A stretch of 64,000 bases of DNA from Paractinoplanes maris (GCF_023544465.1 NZ_JALPVL010000012.1:306498-370497); one strand, 5' to 3'. Numbered from the stretch's first letter, positions 16,114 through 27,105 are shown. Numbers and translations are program-made. The notes: a model not told the origin generated them from the sequence alone.

Positions 16114-18329
16114 TCCTGCTCGTCGTCCCCGTCGTCGTCGTTGTCCCGATCGCGCTCGCGGCCCTCGTCCCGGTCGCGGTCCCGGTCGCCTCCGCGGGAG
16201 ATGAGGTCGTCCGAGGGCGGGGTGAATTTCGCCTTCGGCTGACCCTTCAGTGCGTCCTTGAGGGTCTCGGCCACGGTGAACTTCGAGGTTGTCGACCGGT
16301 TGGAGCCGACGTTCATCTCCGGGTTGTCCGGGTCGGCCACGAAGGCGGCCGCTGCCAGCTGCGGGGTGAAGCCGCAGAACCAGGCCGACTTGTTGCTGTC
16401 GGTGGTGCCGCTCTTGCCCGCGACCGGCCGCTTCAAGGTCGCATAGACCATCTCGGAGGTGCCCCAGCCGCCGCAACCGCCCCGCGCGGCGCCGTATCCG
16501 GTGACGCACCGGGCCGCGTCCGTCGCCGCCCGGGCCACGTCGGCGCTGACCGCCCGGTGGCAGCGCGGCGTGGCGATCGCCTTGCCCTTGTAGGTGGCGT
16601 CCGTCCCGTCCCGGGTCTTGATCGCCTGTACCGGCAACGGCTGGCAATAGGTGCCGTCGGCCGCCAGCGTGGCGAAGACGTTGGCCATCTCGACCGGCGT
16701 CACATCGCTGACCCCGAGCGTGAAGGCCCCCCACCCGGAGGCGTGCTCGGGAGAGGCCAGCATGCGGTCGACCTCGGTGCGCCACCGCAGCCCGAGCCGC
16801 TCGGCCATCCGCACCGCCTTGTCCGCGCCGACCTTCTGCTCGAGCTGCACGAAATAGGTGTTCACCGACTTGCCGAAGCCGCTCCACATGGTCTGCCGGC
16901 CGGTCATCGAGGGTGTCGAGTTCTTCGGGCACCAGTGCACGCCGCAGGTCGCCGGCCCGGGCGCGGTGATGTATTTCGAGTAGAACCGCGGCGGGCTGTA
17001 GAACGAGGTGCTCAGGGGCATCCCCTCGTCCAGCGCGGCCAGCATCGTGAAGATCTTGAAGGTCGACCCGGCCTGGTATCCGGCCATCGTGCCCCCGCCC
17101 AGCAACGGGTTCACCGTGTTCGGGTAGTTGCCCTTGACGCCCTTGAACCGGCTGTGCTTCGCGTTGCCACTCTGGTCGAGGGAGTAGCGCCGGTTCACCG
17201 CCAGGCTGAGCACCCGCCCGGTGCCGGGCTCGATGATCACCTGGCCGTGCGCGATCCGGCTGCGCCGCTTCTCCTTGTCCAGGATGTGCTTCATCGCCGA
17301 GGACTGGATCTTCGGGTCGAGCGAGGTGATCACCCGGTAGCCGCCGCGCCGCAGATTCGCCTCGCGCTCCTGCGGGTCGGGGCCGAAGGCCGGCTGCTCC
17401 TTCCACCACGACCGCAGGTAGTCGCAGAAGAAGCCCCAGTCGTTGTGCTTGTCGGTGACGCCGATGCAGTCGTTGGCCGGCGAGCTGAGCTTGAGCTTGA
17501 TCGCCTGGCGCTTGGCCTCGGTCGCCTGGAGCGGGGTGATCGACTTCATCTTGAGCATCTGGTCGATCACGTAGTTGCGCCGGTCGGTGGCGGCCTTGCG
17601 GTCGTTGCTGGCCGGGTCGTACGCCGAGGGCGCCTTGACCAGCCCGGCGAGCAGGGCCGCTTCGGTCAGGTTGAGCTTGTCGGGGGTTTTGGAGAAGAAG
17701 ACCTGGGCCGCGGCGAAGATCCCGTAGGCCCGGTGGCCGTAGTAGGCCGCGTTCAGGTAGCGCTCGAGGATCTCCGGTTTGGTCAGGCGCTTCTCGAGTT
17801 CGATGGCGAGCCGCATCTCCCGCAGCTTGCGCGAGGTCGTCTGCTCGGTCGCCTCGAGTGCTTCCTTCGGCGTCTTCGCACTGTCGCGCAACGCCATCCG
17901 GACGTACTGCATGGTCAAGGTCGACGCGCCCTGGGAGACGCCGCCGGCCTGCTGGTTGGCGACGAACGCGCGGGCCACGCCCTTGGCGTCGACGCCGTTG
18001 TGCTCGTAGAAGCGGGTGTCCTCGGAAGCCACGATCGCCTGGGTGACGAACGGCGACATGTCCTTGATGCTGATCGGCCGGCGGTGTTCCTCATAGAACA
18101 TCGTCAGCAGAGTCTTGCCGTCGTTGGCGTAGACGTACGTGGTCTGGGCGCTCGGCACCTCGATCAACTCTTCCGGCATGGCCTGAAGAGCTTCGGTGCC
18201 CGCCTTGACACCGAGACCGGCGACGGCGGCGAGGGGATAGGCGAGACCGGCGATCACGAGACCCGCGATCAACCCGGCGCGGACGAGGGGTGCGACTTTT
18301 CCGGCTGCCACCATATGAAGGTATGACAA
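16110..18329 (-). CDS. class A penicillin-binding protein (transglycosylase/transpeptidase)
   Basis: A 739-residue bifunctional murein synthase. A single N-terminal anchor (VRAGLIAGLVIAGLAYPLAAVAG, residues ~16-38) precedes the GT51 domain with its catalytic glutamate in VASEDTRFYEHNGVD and the QGASTLTMQYVR and GHRAYGIFAAAQVFF motifs. The transpeptidase domain has GSTFKIF (nucleophile Ser), SVNTYF (SxN) and KSGTT (KTG). The end is a low-complexity Arg/Asp tail (about 35 residues) of cytosol-unlike composition that lies outside the cell. First codon TTG at 18327-18329 or ATG at 18312-18314; GGGAG 3 nt before the TTG makes neither decisive. Likely makes lateral or septal peptidoglycan. Confidence 0.92.
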   Translation of the reverse strand: MSYLHMVAAGKVAPLVRAGLIAGLVIAGLAYPLAAVAGLGVKAGTEALQAMPEELIEVPSAQTTYVYANDGKTLLTMFYEEHRRPISIKDMSPFVTQAIVASEDTRFYEHNGVDAKGVARAFVANQQAGGVSQGASTLTMQYVRMALRDSAKTPKEALEATEQTTSRKLREMRLAIELEKRLTKPEILERYLNAAYYGHRAYGIFAAAQVFFSKTPDKLNLTEAALLAGLVKAPSAYDPASNDRKAATDRRNYVIDQMLKMKSITPLQATEAKRQAIKLKLSSPANDCIGVTDKHNDWGFFCDYLRSWWKEQPAFGPDPQEREANLRRGGYRVITSLDPKIQSSAMKHILDKEKRRSRIAHGQVIIEPGTGRVLSLAVNRRYSLDQSGNAKHSRFKGVKGNYPNTVNPLLGGGTMAGYQAGSTFKIFTMLAALDEGMPLSTSFYSPPRFYSKYITAPGPATCGVHWCPKNSTPSMTGRQTMWSGFGKSVNTYFVQLEQKVGADKAVRMAERLGLRWRTEVDRMLASPEHASGWGAFTLGVSDVTPVEMANVFATLAADGTYCQPLPVQAIKTRDGTDATYKGKAIATPRCHRAVSADVARAATDAARCVTGYGAARGGCGGWGTSEMVYATLKRPVAGKSGTTDSNKSAWFCGFTPQLAAAAFVADPDNPEMNVGSNRSTTSKFTVAETLKDALKGQPKAKFTPPSDDLISRGGDRDRDRDEGRERDRDNDDDGDDEQD

Positions 18330-18394
18330 AAGCTCCCAGGGCCGATCGAATCAGCCGAAAGTGAGACGAGCACCGGGTCAGGCATCCTGATCTC

Positions 18395-19447
18395 ATGACG
18401 ATCGACCTCGGCCACCACGGCGACACGGAGGTGGGCGCCGGGCTGGTCGATCTGGCGGTCAACGTACGCCGCGCTCCGATGCCGGCCTGGCTCGCCGAGC
18501 CCCTGCGAGCCTCCCTCGACGATCTGGCCGCCTATCCCGACCCCACCGCGGCCACCGCCGCCGTGGCCGCCCGGCACGGCCGGGAGCCGGCCGAGGTCCT
18601 GCTGACCGCGGGTGCCGCTCAGGCCTTCGTGGTGCTCGCCCAGGCGCTGCGTGGCGCCCGCCGCCCGGTCGTCGTGCACCCGCAGTTCACCGAGCCCGAG
18701 GCCGCCCTGACCAACGCCGGCCACGTCGTCGATCGGGTGCTGCTGCGCGAGCAGGACGGATTCCGGCTCGATCCGGCGCTCGTGCCGGACGACGCCGACC
18801 TGGTCTTCGTCGGCAACCCCACCAACCCGACCTCGGTGCTGCACCCGGCGGCGCGGATCGCCGCGCTGGCCCGCCCCGGCCGCGTCCTGGTCGTCGACGA
18901 GGCGTTCTCCGACACGACGTACCGCGCGGGTGTGCCCGGCGAGCCGGAGTCCCTGGCCGGCCGCGGTGACCTGCCCGGTCTGGTCGTGCTGCGCAGCCTG
19001 ACCAAGACGTGGGGGCTGGCCGGCCTTCGCATCGGCTATCTGCTCGGCCCGGCGGCGCTGCTGCCCCGGCTCGCCGCCGCGCAACCGTTGTGGGCGGTGT
19101 CGACGCCGGCGCTGGTCGCCGCGACCGCGTGCGCCTCGCCCGGGGCGGTCGCGGCCGAACGCGGGATCGCCGCCCGTCTGGCGGCCGACCGGGCCCACCT
19201 GGTGACCCGGCTCCGGCACGTGCCGAAGCTCACGGTGGCCGGTGATCCGGCGAGCGCGTTTGTCGCCGTACGGCTGCCCGGGGCCGACAAAGTGCGCCTC
19301 GAGCTGCGGGAACGCGGTTATGCCGTACGCCGGGGGGACACCTTTCCCGGGCTGGGCGCCGATTGGCTGCGCATCGCGGTGCGCGACACTGCCACTACCG
19401 ACGCATTCGCCGACGTTCTGACCGCCGTACTCAAGGAGCGCCCGTGA
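18395..19447 (+). CDS. cobC: CobC-type PLP aminotransferase (threonine-phosphate decarboxylase-like)
   Basis: A 350-residue fold-type I PLP enzyme related to histidinol-phosphate aminotransferase. In cobalamin synthesis it supplies aminopropanol phosphate from threonine phosphate. PLP contacts: FVGNPTNPTS (near 140), VDEAFSDTTY (Asp and Tyr) and the Schiff-base Lys in RSLTKTWGLAGLRIGY (near 202), then an Arg near the C-terminus (WLRIAVRD) for the carboxylate. It starts an operon with cobT and cysG: the cobT GTG overlaps its TGA. That position is the main reason to call cobC rather than hisC. CATCCT 6 nt before ATG may be a leaderless -10 box. Confidence 0.85.
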   Translation: MTIDLGHHGDTEVGAGLVDLAVNVRRAPMPAWLAEPLRASLDDLAAYPDPTAATAAVAARHGREPAEVLLTAGAAQAFVVLAQALRGARRPVVVHPQFTEPEAALTNAGHVVDRVLLREQDGFRLDPALVPDDADLVFVGNPTNPTSVLHPAARIAALARPGRVLVVDEAFSDTTYRAGVPGEPESLAGRGDLPGLVVLRSLTKTWGLAGLRIGYLLGPAALLPRLAAAQPLWAVSTPALVAATACASPGAVAAERGIAARLAADRAHLVTRLRHVPKLTVAGDPASAFVAVRLPGADKVRLELRERGYAVRRGDTFPGLGADWLRIAVRDTATTDAFADVLTAVLKERP

Positions 19448-20502
19448 CCGCCGACCTGGAGGCGACGATCGCCGCCGTCCGGCCCGCCGACGAGGCGGCC
19501 ATGGCCGCCGCCCGCGATCTGCAGGCCCGGCTGACCAAGCCGGCCGGCTCCCTGGGCACGCTCGAGGAGCTTTCCGTACGCCTGGCCGGCCTGGCCGGAG
19601 TCTGCCCACCGCCGTTTCCGGAGCCGGCCACGGTCGCCGTCTTCGCCGGTGACCACGGCGTGCACGCCCAGGGCGTCACCCCGTGGCCGCAGGAGGTGAC
19701 CGCGCAGATGGTGGCCAACTTCGTGGCCGGCGGCGCGGTCGTCAACGCGTTCGCGCGCCAGGCCGGGGCCGACGTGATGGTGATCGACGTCGGCGTGGCC
19801 ATCCCGCTGCACGGCGGCGCCACCCTGCTCGACGCCAATGTGCGCCGCGGCACCCGCGACCTGTCCGTGGGGCCGGCGCTCACCCGTGACGAGGCCCGGG
19901 CCGCCGTCGAGGTCGGTCTCGGCGTCGCCCGCGCATTGGTCACCTCGGGCGCCAAGTGCCTGCTCACCGGGGACATGGGAATCGCCAACACCACCCCCGC
20001 GGCCGCCCTGATCGCGGTCTTCACCGGCACCGATCCGGTGCTGGCCACCGGGCGCGGCACCGGCATCGACGACGCGACGCTCGAGCACAAGGTCGCGGTG
20101 GTCCGGCGCGCTCTCGAGCTGCACCGGCCCGACCCGGCCGATCCGCTCGGTGTGCTGGCCGCCGTCGGCGGGCTCGAGCACGCGGCCCTGACCGGCTTCA
20201 TCCTCGGTGCGGCCGCGCACCGGGTGCCGGTGATCATCGACGGCGTGATCGCCGCGTCGGCCGCCCTGGCCGCCGCCGCGTTCGCCCCCGACGCCGTGGC
20301 CGCGATGGTCGCCGGGCACCGCTCGGCCGAGCCCGGCGCCACCGTCGCGCTCGCCCACCTGGGCCTCGAACCCCTGCTCGACCTGGGCATGCGTCTGGGC
20401 GAGGGCAGCGGCGCCGCACTCGCGCTGCCGGTCGTCACGGCCGCCGTCCGGGTGCTGCACGAGGTGGCCACCTTCGATTCCGCGGGAGTGTCGGAGAAGT
20501 GA
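19444..20502 (+). CDS. cobT: nicotinate-nucleotide--dimethylbenzimidazole phosphoribosyltransferase
   Basis: A 352-residue cytosolic enzyme that activates the lower ligand base (DMB plus nicotinate mononucleotide to alpha-ribazole phosphate). Family motifs are KPAGSLGTLEELSVRLAG (near 34), FAGDHGVHAQGVTPWPQEVT, TGDMGIANTTPAAAL and the C-terminal HLGLEPLLDLGMRLGEGSGAALALP, whose glutamate (LGEGSG) is the expected catalytic base. GTG overlaps the cobC stop, and its own stop overlaps the cysG start, so the three genes are translationally coupled. Confidence 0.95.
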   Translation: MTADLEATIAAVRPADEAAMAAARDLQARLTKPAGSLGTLEELSVRLAGLAGVCPPPFPEPATVAVFAGDHGVHAQGVTPWPQEVTAQMVANFVAGGAVVNAFARQAGADVMVIDVGVAIPLHGGATLLDANVRRGTRDLSVGPALTRDEARAAVEVGLGVARALVTSGAKCLLTGDMGIANTTPAAALIAVFTGTDPVLATGRGTGIDDATLEHKVAVVRRALELHRPDPADPLGVLAAVGGLEHAALTGFILGAAAHRVPVIIDGVIAASAALAAAAFAPDAVAAMVAGHRSAEPGATVALAHLGLEPLLDLGMRLGEGSGAALALPVVTAAVRVLHEVATFDSAGVSEK

Positions 20503-21686
20503 GCGTCTATCCCCTCGGACTCAAGCTGACCGGCCGCCGGGTGCTGGTGGTCGGCGGTGGTGCGGTGGCCACCCGCCGGGTCCCCGCCCTGCTCGCCGCG
20601 GGAGCGGTGGTCGAGATCGTGTCACCCGAGCTGACCCCGGCTCTGCGGGGCCAGGTCGACGCCGGCCGGGCCGGCTGGAGCGCCCGCCGGTTCACCCCGG
20701 CCGACGTCGATGGTGCCTGGCTGGTGCACGTCGCGATCGACGACCCGGTCGCGGCCGCGCAGGTCAGCGCGGCCGCCGAGGAGCGCCGGGTCTTCTGTGT
20801 GCGGGCCGACGACCGGGAGGCGGCCACCGCCTGGACCCCCGCGGTGACCCGGCACGGCCAGGTCACCGTCGCGGTCACCGACGGCGGCGATCGGCGGCGG
20901 GCCATGGCCGTCCGTGACCTCGTCGCGCACGCTCTCGAGAGCAGCCCGCCGGTCGCGCCCGAGCACAAAGGCGTGGCCCTGGTCGGCGCCGGCCCGGGCG
21001 ACCCCGAGCTCATCACCGTGAAGGGCCGCCGCCTGCTGGCCGCGGCCGACGTGGTGGTCGCCGACCGGCTGGTGCCGGGCATGCTGCTGGGTGAGCTGCG
21101 GCCCGAGGTCGAGTTCGTCGACGCCGCCAAGATCCCGTACGGACCGGCCGCGGCTCAGGAGGAGATCAACCGGATCCTCGTCGAGCGGGCGCTCGAGGGG
21201 AAGTTCGTCGTCCGGCTCAAGGGCGGCGACCCGTTCGTCTTCGGCCGGGGCGGCGAGGAGGCGATCGCCTGCGCCCAGGCCGGCGTCCCGGTGTTCGTGG
21301 TGCCCGGTGTGACCAGCTCGATCGCCGCGCCCGCGCTGGCCGGCATCCCGGTCACCCACCGCGGTGTCGCGCACGAGTTCACCGTCGTCAGCGGGCACAT
21401 CCCGCCGGATCACCCGGATTCGCTGGTCGACTGGGCGGCGCTGGCTCACCTGCGCGGCACGGTGGTGGTCCTCATGGGTCTGAAGAATCTGGGGAAGATC
21501 ACCGCCCGGCTGATCGCCGAGGGCCGCGCCGCCGACACTCCGGCCGCCGTCGTGCAGGAGGGCTCGACCAGCCACCAGCGCTCGCTGCGCAGCACCTTGG
21601 GCGAGGTCACCGTGGCCGCGGCCGAGGCCGGCATCCGCCCGCCGGCCGTCGTGGTGATCGGAGAGGTCGTCGACGCAGCGGTATAG
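20499..21686 (+). CDS. cysG: CysG-type fusion: precorrin-2 dehydrogenase plus uroporphyrinogen-III C-methyltransferase
   Basis: A 395-residue bifunctional enzyme of the sirohaem/cobalamin branch. Residues ~1-150 are the NAD-binding precorrin-2 dehydrogenase domain (LKLTGRRVLVVGGGAVATRRV; SPELTPAL). Residues ~160-395 are the SUMT domain (VALVGAGPGDPELITVKG; DRLV; VRLKGGDPFVFGRGGEE; VVPGVTSSIAAPALAGIPVTHRG; LMGLKNL). It is shorter than the E. coli enzyme (457), as the linker/dimer region is compact, so I cannot tell whether ferrochelatase activity remains. The GTG start overlaps the cobT stop. It methylates uroporphyrinogen III to precorrin-2, the entry step for corrins. Confidence 0.93.
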   Translation: MSVYPLGLKLTGRRVLVVGGGAVATRRVPALLAAGAVVEIVSPELTPALRGQVDAGRAGWSARRFTPADVDGAWLVHVAIDDPVAAAQVSAAAEERRVFCVRADDREAATAWTPAVTRHGQVTVAVTDGGDRRRAMAVRDLVAHALESSPPVAPEHKGVALVGAGPGDPELITVKGRRLLAAADVVVADRLVPGMLLGELRPEVEFVDAAKIPYGPAAAQEEINRILVERALEGKFVVRLKGGDPFVFGRGGEEAIACAQAGVPVFVVPGVTSSIAAPALAGIPVTHRGVAHEFTVVSGHIPPDHPDSLVDWAALAHLRGTVVVLMGLKNLGKITARLIAEGRAADTPAAVVQEGSTSHQRSLRSTLGEVTVAAAEAGIRPPAVVVIGEVVDAAV

Positions 21687-21716
21687 AAGCATCACTGTGT
21701 GGGTAGGTCGTTCGGT

Positions 21717-22094
21717 ATGGACGGACGGCCACAGATCACGCTGACTGCAACGGTGTTGGATGCGCCCGACGCGCGCGAGCTGGCCGGCTTCTATCAACGG
21801 CTCCTCGGGTGGAGCGCGACCCAGGACGAGGACGACTGGGTGGTGCTGGGCGCCCCCGGGGGTGGTGCCGGGCTGTCCTTCCAGAGCGAGAAGCTCTATG
21901 CCCGGCCGGTCTGGCCCGCCCAGGCCGGGCAGCCGCAGATGAGCATGCATCTGGACATCCGGGTCGAGGATCTGGAAGCGGCGTGCGAGCACGCCACGAA
22001 GGCCGGTGCCACGCTCGCCGACTTCCAGCCGCAGGAGAACGTCCGGGTCTTTCTCGACCCGGCCGGTCACCCGTTCTGCCTCTACGTCGACTGA
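21717..22094 (+). CDS. VOC (glyoxalase-fold) family protein
   Basis: A 125-residue protein with two beta-alpha-beta-beta-beta halves: TATVLDAPDARELAGFYQRLLGW in the first and MHLDIRVEDLEAACEHATKAGA in the second, ending VRVFLDPAGHPFCLYVD. The His and Glu/Asp pattern fits a metal site, but the substrate is unknown. A GTG at 21699 would add six residues. The 3' end overlaps the convergent otsA gene by 13 bp. Confidence 0.85.
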   Translation: MDGRPQITLTATVLDAPDARELAGFYQRLLGWSATQDEDDWVVLGAPGGGAGLSFQSEKLYARPVWPAQAGQPQMSMHLDIRVEDLEAACEHATKAGATLADFQPQENVRVFLDPAGHPFCLYVD

Positions 22095-23524
22095 GCGTCC
22101 GGCTCCTCCGGGCCGGTCTCGGGCTCGCGGCCCTCGGCCGCCACCTCGAGCGCGTCCAGGAACGTCCGGGCCCACTGCGCCACGTCGTGCGTGCGCAGGT
22201 GCCGCTGCATCACCCGCATCCGCCGCTTGAGCTCGGCCGGCTCGGCCGCGACGGCCCGCAGCAGCGCGTCCTTCACCCCGTCGGGGTCGTGCGGGTTGCA
22301 CAGGAACGACTGGCGCATCTCGGTCGCCGCCCCCGCGAACTCGCTGAGCACCAGCGCGCCGCCGGTGTCGGCGCGGCAGGCGACGTACTCCTTGGCGACC
22401 AGGTTCATGCCGTCGCGCAGCGGGGTCACCATCATGACGTCGGCCGCCACATACATCGCGGCCAGCTCCTGCTTGCTGTAGGACTGGTGCAGGTAGTGCA
22501 CGGCCGGCACGCCGACCCGGCCGAACTCGCCGTTGATCCGCCCGACCTCGCGCTCGACCTTGACCCGCAGCGACTGGTAGTGCTCGACGCGCTCGCGGCT
22601 CGGCGTGGCCACCTGCACCATCACCGCGTCACCGACCTTGAGCTTGCCGTCGGCCAGCAGCTCGCGGAACGCCTTGAGCCGCAGCTCGATGCCCTTGGTG
22701 TAGTCGAGCCGGTCGACGCCCAGGATGATCGTCTTGGGGTCACCGAGCTCGGCCCGGATCTCCTTGGCCCGGGCCTGCACCTTGGGGTCGGCCGCGAGTC
22801 GTTCCATCTCGCGCGTGTCGATGCTGATCGGGAACGCGCCCGCCTTGACCTTGCGCCCGTCGACCTGGATCGACTGACCCTCGTAGCGCAGGCCGAGGAG
22901 GTGCCGGGCCAGGCGTACGAAATTCTGCGCGGCCAGTCGCTGCTGGAAGCCCACCAGATCGGCCCCGAGCAGGCCGCGGAGCACCTCGGCCCGGAACGGC
23001 ATCTGCATGAACAGCTCGATCGGCGGGAACGGGATGTGCAGGAAGAACCCGATCTTGAGGTCGGGGCGCAGCTCGCGCAGCATGGCCGGCACGAGCTGAA
23101 GCTGGTAGTCCTGCACCCAGACGGTGGCGCCGTCGTCGGCCACCTCGGCCGCGGCCTGCGCGAAGCGCTGGTTGACCGTGCGATAGGCCTCGCGCCAGCG
23201 CCGCTTGTACACCGGTGTCTCGACGGCGTCGTGATAGAGCGGCCAGATCGTCGCGTTGGACTGGCCCTCGTAGTAGCGCTCCAGCTCCTCGGCGCTCAGC
23301 GGCACCGGGTGGATGTGGATGCCCTCGAGATCGAACGGCTCGGGTGCCTCACCATTGCCCCCGGCCCAGCCGATCCACGTGCCCCCGTGCTCGGTCAGCA
23401 CCGGATGCAGCGCGGTGACCAGGCCACCCGGACTCGTGCGCCACTGGCGCTCCCCGTCCGGGGTGGTGATTTCGTCCACGGGCAGACGATTGGCGACAAC
23501 GACGAAGGAACTTCGTTCGGCCAC
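22082..23524 (-). CDS. otsA: trehalose-6-phosphate synthase
   Basis: A 480-residue GT20 glycosyltransferase joining glucose from a nucleotide sugar to glucose-6-phosphate. Motifs: VVANRLPVDE at the start, IGWAGG, WVQDYQLQLVP, FFLHIPFPP, GVDRLDYTKGIELRLKAF and TPLRDGMNLVAKEYVA with ALVLSEFAGAA. GTG at 23522-23524 is chosen since GGAGGTG lies about 9 nt upstream and the longer reading adds 63 residues without family similarity. No otsB phosphatase is adjacent. The product protects against osmotic and drying stress. Confidence 0.94.
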   Translation of the reverse strand: MAERSSFVVVANRLPVDEITTPDGERQWRTSPGGLVTALHPVLTEHGGTWIGWAGGNGEAPEPFDLEGIHIHPVPLSAEELERYYEGQSNATIWPLYHDAVETPVYKRRWREAYRTVNQRFAQAAAEVADDGATVWVQDYQLQLVPAMLRELRPDLKIGFFLHIPFPPIELFMQMPFRAEVLRGLLGADLVGFQQRLAAQNFVRLARHLLGLRYEGQSIQVDGRKVKAGAFPISIDTREMERLAADPKVQARAKEIRAELGDPKTIILGVDRLDYTKGIELRLKAFRELLADGKLKVGDAVMVQVATPSRERVEHYQSLRVKVEREVGRINGEFGRVGVPAVHYLHQSYSKQELAAMYVAADVMMVTPLRDGMNLVAKEYVACRADTGGALVLSEFAGAATEMRQSFLCNPHDPDGVKDALLRAVAAEPAELKRRMRVMQRHLRTHDVAQWARTFLDALEVAAEGREPETGPEEPDAQST

Positions 23525-23648
23525 GCTGAGTGCACCTCCGGGTCGTTTCTGTTCCCACTGTGAGCCTACTGTGCGTAGCAGCACGAGGCGTGCCCAGTCT
23601 GTGCCGCCGTCGTGGACTGCGCTGGCGGCCGGGTGCCATCCTGGGCCC

Positions 23649-24200
23649 GTGACACCGTCCGCTGATCTTTCCCCGCCCCGGCGGCCGATCTTCTTCCCTG
23701 TGGTGATTGCCACGGTTTTCTTGACGATTCTGGGCCTGGCGGGCGGTTTCGTCCTCGGTGAGCGTCAGCGCGACGAGGATCGCGCGAGCGGTGCCGGATC
23801 GGAGTCGGCCACCGAGCCCACCGAGTCGTCCGAGCCCGGTTTCACGCCGCCCGGCCCGTGGTGCCCCGACGCCGCCCGGCGGAAGGCGAAGGAGACCGGC
23901 CACACCTCGGAGCTGTGGCAGATCCTCAAGGTCTACGCCGACCGCACCAACAGCACCTGGTGGATCTGCACCGACGCGCAGGGCGGACTCTATTACCAAA
24001 GCTGGACCAACGTCGGCAAACCGCTCGTCCAGGGCACGAACGGCCTCTTCCTGCCGGGCGTGGAGAGGGTTGGGAAGGACAGCTACAAGGTCGAGGCGCC
24101 GGACGGAAACGTCTTCGCGATCTCCCCGACCACGTTCTCGCTGACCTATGCCAAGAAGGGCACCGAGCCGCAGCGCGACGAGGTCCGTCGCATCGACTGA
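23649..24200 (+). CDS. single-pass membrane protein of unknown function
   Basis: A 183-residue protein with a short basic N-terminus, one transmembrane helix (FFPVVIATVFLTILGLAGGFVLG, residues ~16-38), an acidic Ser/Glu linker and an extracytoplasmic domain with two cysteines (PWCPDAARR and WWICTDAQGG) that may form a disulphide. I do not recognise the domain. GTG at 23649 is the likely start: the region upstream belongs to the divergent otsA promoter, and CATCCT 6 nt before GTG would suit leaderless transcription. Confidence 0.75.
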   Translation: MTPSADLSPPRRPIFFPVVIATVFLTILGLAGGFVLGERQRDEDRASGAGSESATEPTESSEPGFTPPGPWCPDAARRKAKETGHTSELWQILKVYADRTNSTWWICTDAQGGLYYQSWTNVGKPLVQGTNGLFLPGVERVGKDSYKVEAPDGNVFAISPTTFSLTYAKKGTEPQRDEVRRID

Positions 24201-24334
24201 CCGGGAATCGGCGGGGCCGGGCCGGGGTTGTTAACAGCGGCACGTGGGCGACCTGGAAAGATTGCCCCTGCATTCTGCAACTCATCCGGCGCTCGTCCGG
24301 CTTGAAAATCACGATCACGGAGGTAGGGCGCAGC

Positions 24335-26011
<1,677 letters not shown>

Positions 26012-26044
26012 GCCGGCCGGCGGCGGAAAGCCGGAAGAAACGCG

Positions 26045-26449
26045 ATGAAGCGGTTCATCCACGATGTGCCCGTGCGCTGGTCCGACATGGACGCGTACGG
26101 GCACGTCAACAACGCGCGCTTCCTCACTCTCTACGAGGAGGCGCGCGTTGCCATGTTCTTCGTCGGCGCGCGCGAGCATGGGCTCGGCTCCTTCGAGGAG
26201 GGCATCGTGATCGCCCGCCACGAGGTCGACTACCTGCGCCCGGTCGACTATGGAGATCCGGTGCGCATCGAGATGTGGATCTCCGAGCAGCGCGCGGCGG
26301 CGTTCACCGTCTCCTACGAGCTGTTCGACGACGGTGTGCTGGCCAGCCGGGCCCAGTCGGTCTGTGTGCCGTACAACCTGGCCAACGGCCACCCACGCCG
26401 GCTCAGCGAGGCCGAGCGCGAGTTCCTCCGGCCCTACCTCGTGTCATGA
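26045..26449 (+). CDS. acyl-CoA thioesterase (YbgC/FadM-like hotdog fold)
   Basis: A 134-residue hotdog-fold enzyme. The active-site motif VRWSDMDAYGHVNNARFLTLYEEAR carries the catalytic Asp (near residue 14) of 4-hydroxybenzoyl-CoA thioesterase relatives. The second half ends in a typical RAQSVCVPYNL strand. It hydrolyses acyl-CoA, but chain length is unknown. It follows ettA by 33 bp, and the next gene starts within its stop (ATGA), so the three are likely one transcript. Confidence 0.9.
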   Translation: MKRFIHDVPVRWSDMDAYGHVNNARFLTLYEEARVAMFFVGAREHGLGSFEEGIVIARHEVDYLRPVDYGDPVRIEMWISEQRAAAFTVSYELFDDGVLASRAQSVCVPYNLANGHPRRLSEAEREFLRPYLVS

Positions 26450-27105
26450 GCCCGCACGGGCTGCTCGGGGTTCCCGACGCCGGCGCCTTCCTGGCCCGGC
26501 TCACCCGGCTCGACCCGGCCGCTCCGGTGCGGCTGCGCACCACCGGCGGGCGGGTCGCCCTCTGGGGCAAGCTGCCGTGGGACGTGCTGGTCACCCGAGA
26601 GGTGGCCGGACCCGGGCCCGGCGACGCCACGGTCGCGGCCGGTGAGTTGCTCGCCGTGCTGGCCGGGGGTGGGGCCGAGCTGCCGACCCGGCGCGACGCC
26701 GACTGGCGGTGGCCGTTGCCGCCGCCGGCCGGGGAGACGGTCGAGTCGGTCTCCGGCGCCGAGTTGAGCCGGCTGGCCGACGCCGCGGCCGGCACCCTGC
26801 GCGAGGTCTCGGCGGGCGGTCTGGCCGGCCGCTCGGTGGGCCAGCGGGCCGTCCGGGACGCTCTGCTCGATCACGTGGCCCTCGTCGTCACCGCGCCCGG
26901 CGGCCGCTCGGTGGAGGTCTCCCAGCGACTCGTCCAGGCGATTTCCCGGATGGGTTTCCTGGGTCCGGGCGAGGCCGCCACCCCGGATACGCGCGTGCGG
27001 GTGGCAGGCAGCTGGGTGGGCCTTTCGGCACCATATGGAGTGGCGTGGCTACAGGCGGTCAAGAAATTGACCGTTATGCCTATAGGTGGTCACCCGAAAG
27101 GGTGA
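26446..27105 (+). CDS. conserved hypothetical protein coupled to thioesterase
   Basis: A 219-residue soluble protein with no motif I recognise. The ATG overlaps the thioesterase stop. Visible features: RLRTTGGRVALWGKLPWDVLVTREV near residue 30, which looks like paired beta strands, and a helical second half (SRLADAAAGTLREV, VGQRAVRDALLDHVALVV). The end is a short loop VGLSAPYGVAWLQAVKKL. No signal peptide. The tight coupling suggests a shared cellular role with the thioesterase or EttA, but no function can be given. Confidence 0.75.
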   Translation: MSPHGLLGVPDAGAFLARLTRLDPAAPVRLRTTGGRVALWGKLPWDVLVTREVAGPGPGDATVAAGELLAVLAGGGAELPTRRDADWRWPLPPPAGETVESVSGAELSRLADAAAGTLREVSAGGLAGRSVGQRAVRDALLDHVALVVTAPGGRSVEVSQRLVQAISRMGFLGPGEAATPDTRVRVAGSWVGLSAPYGVAWLQAVKKLTVMPIGGHPKG

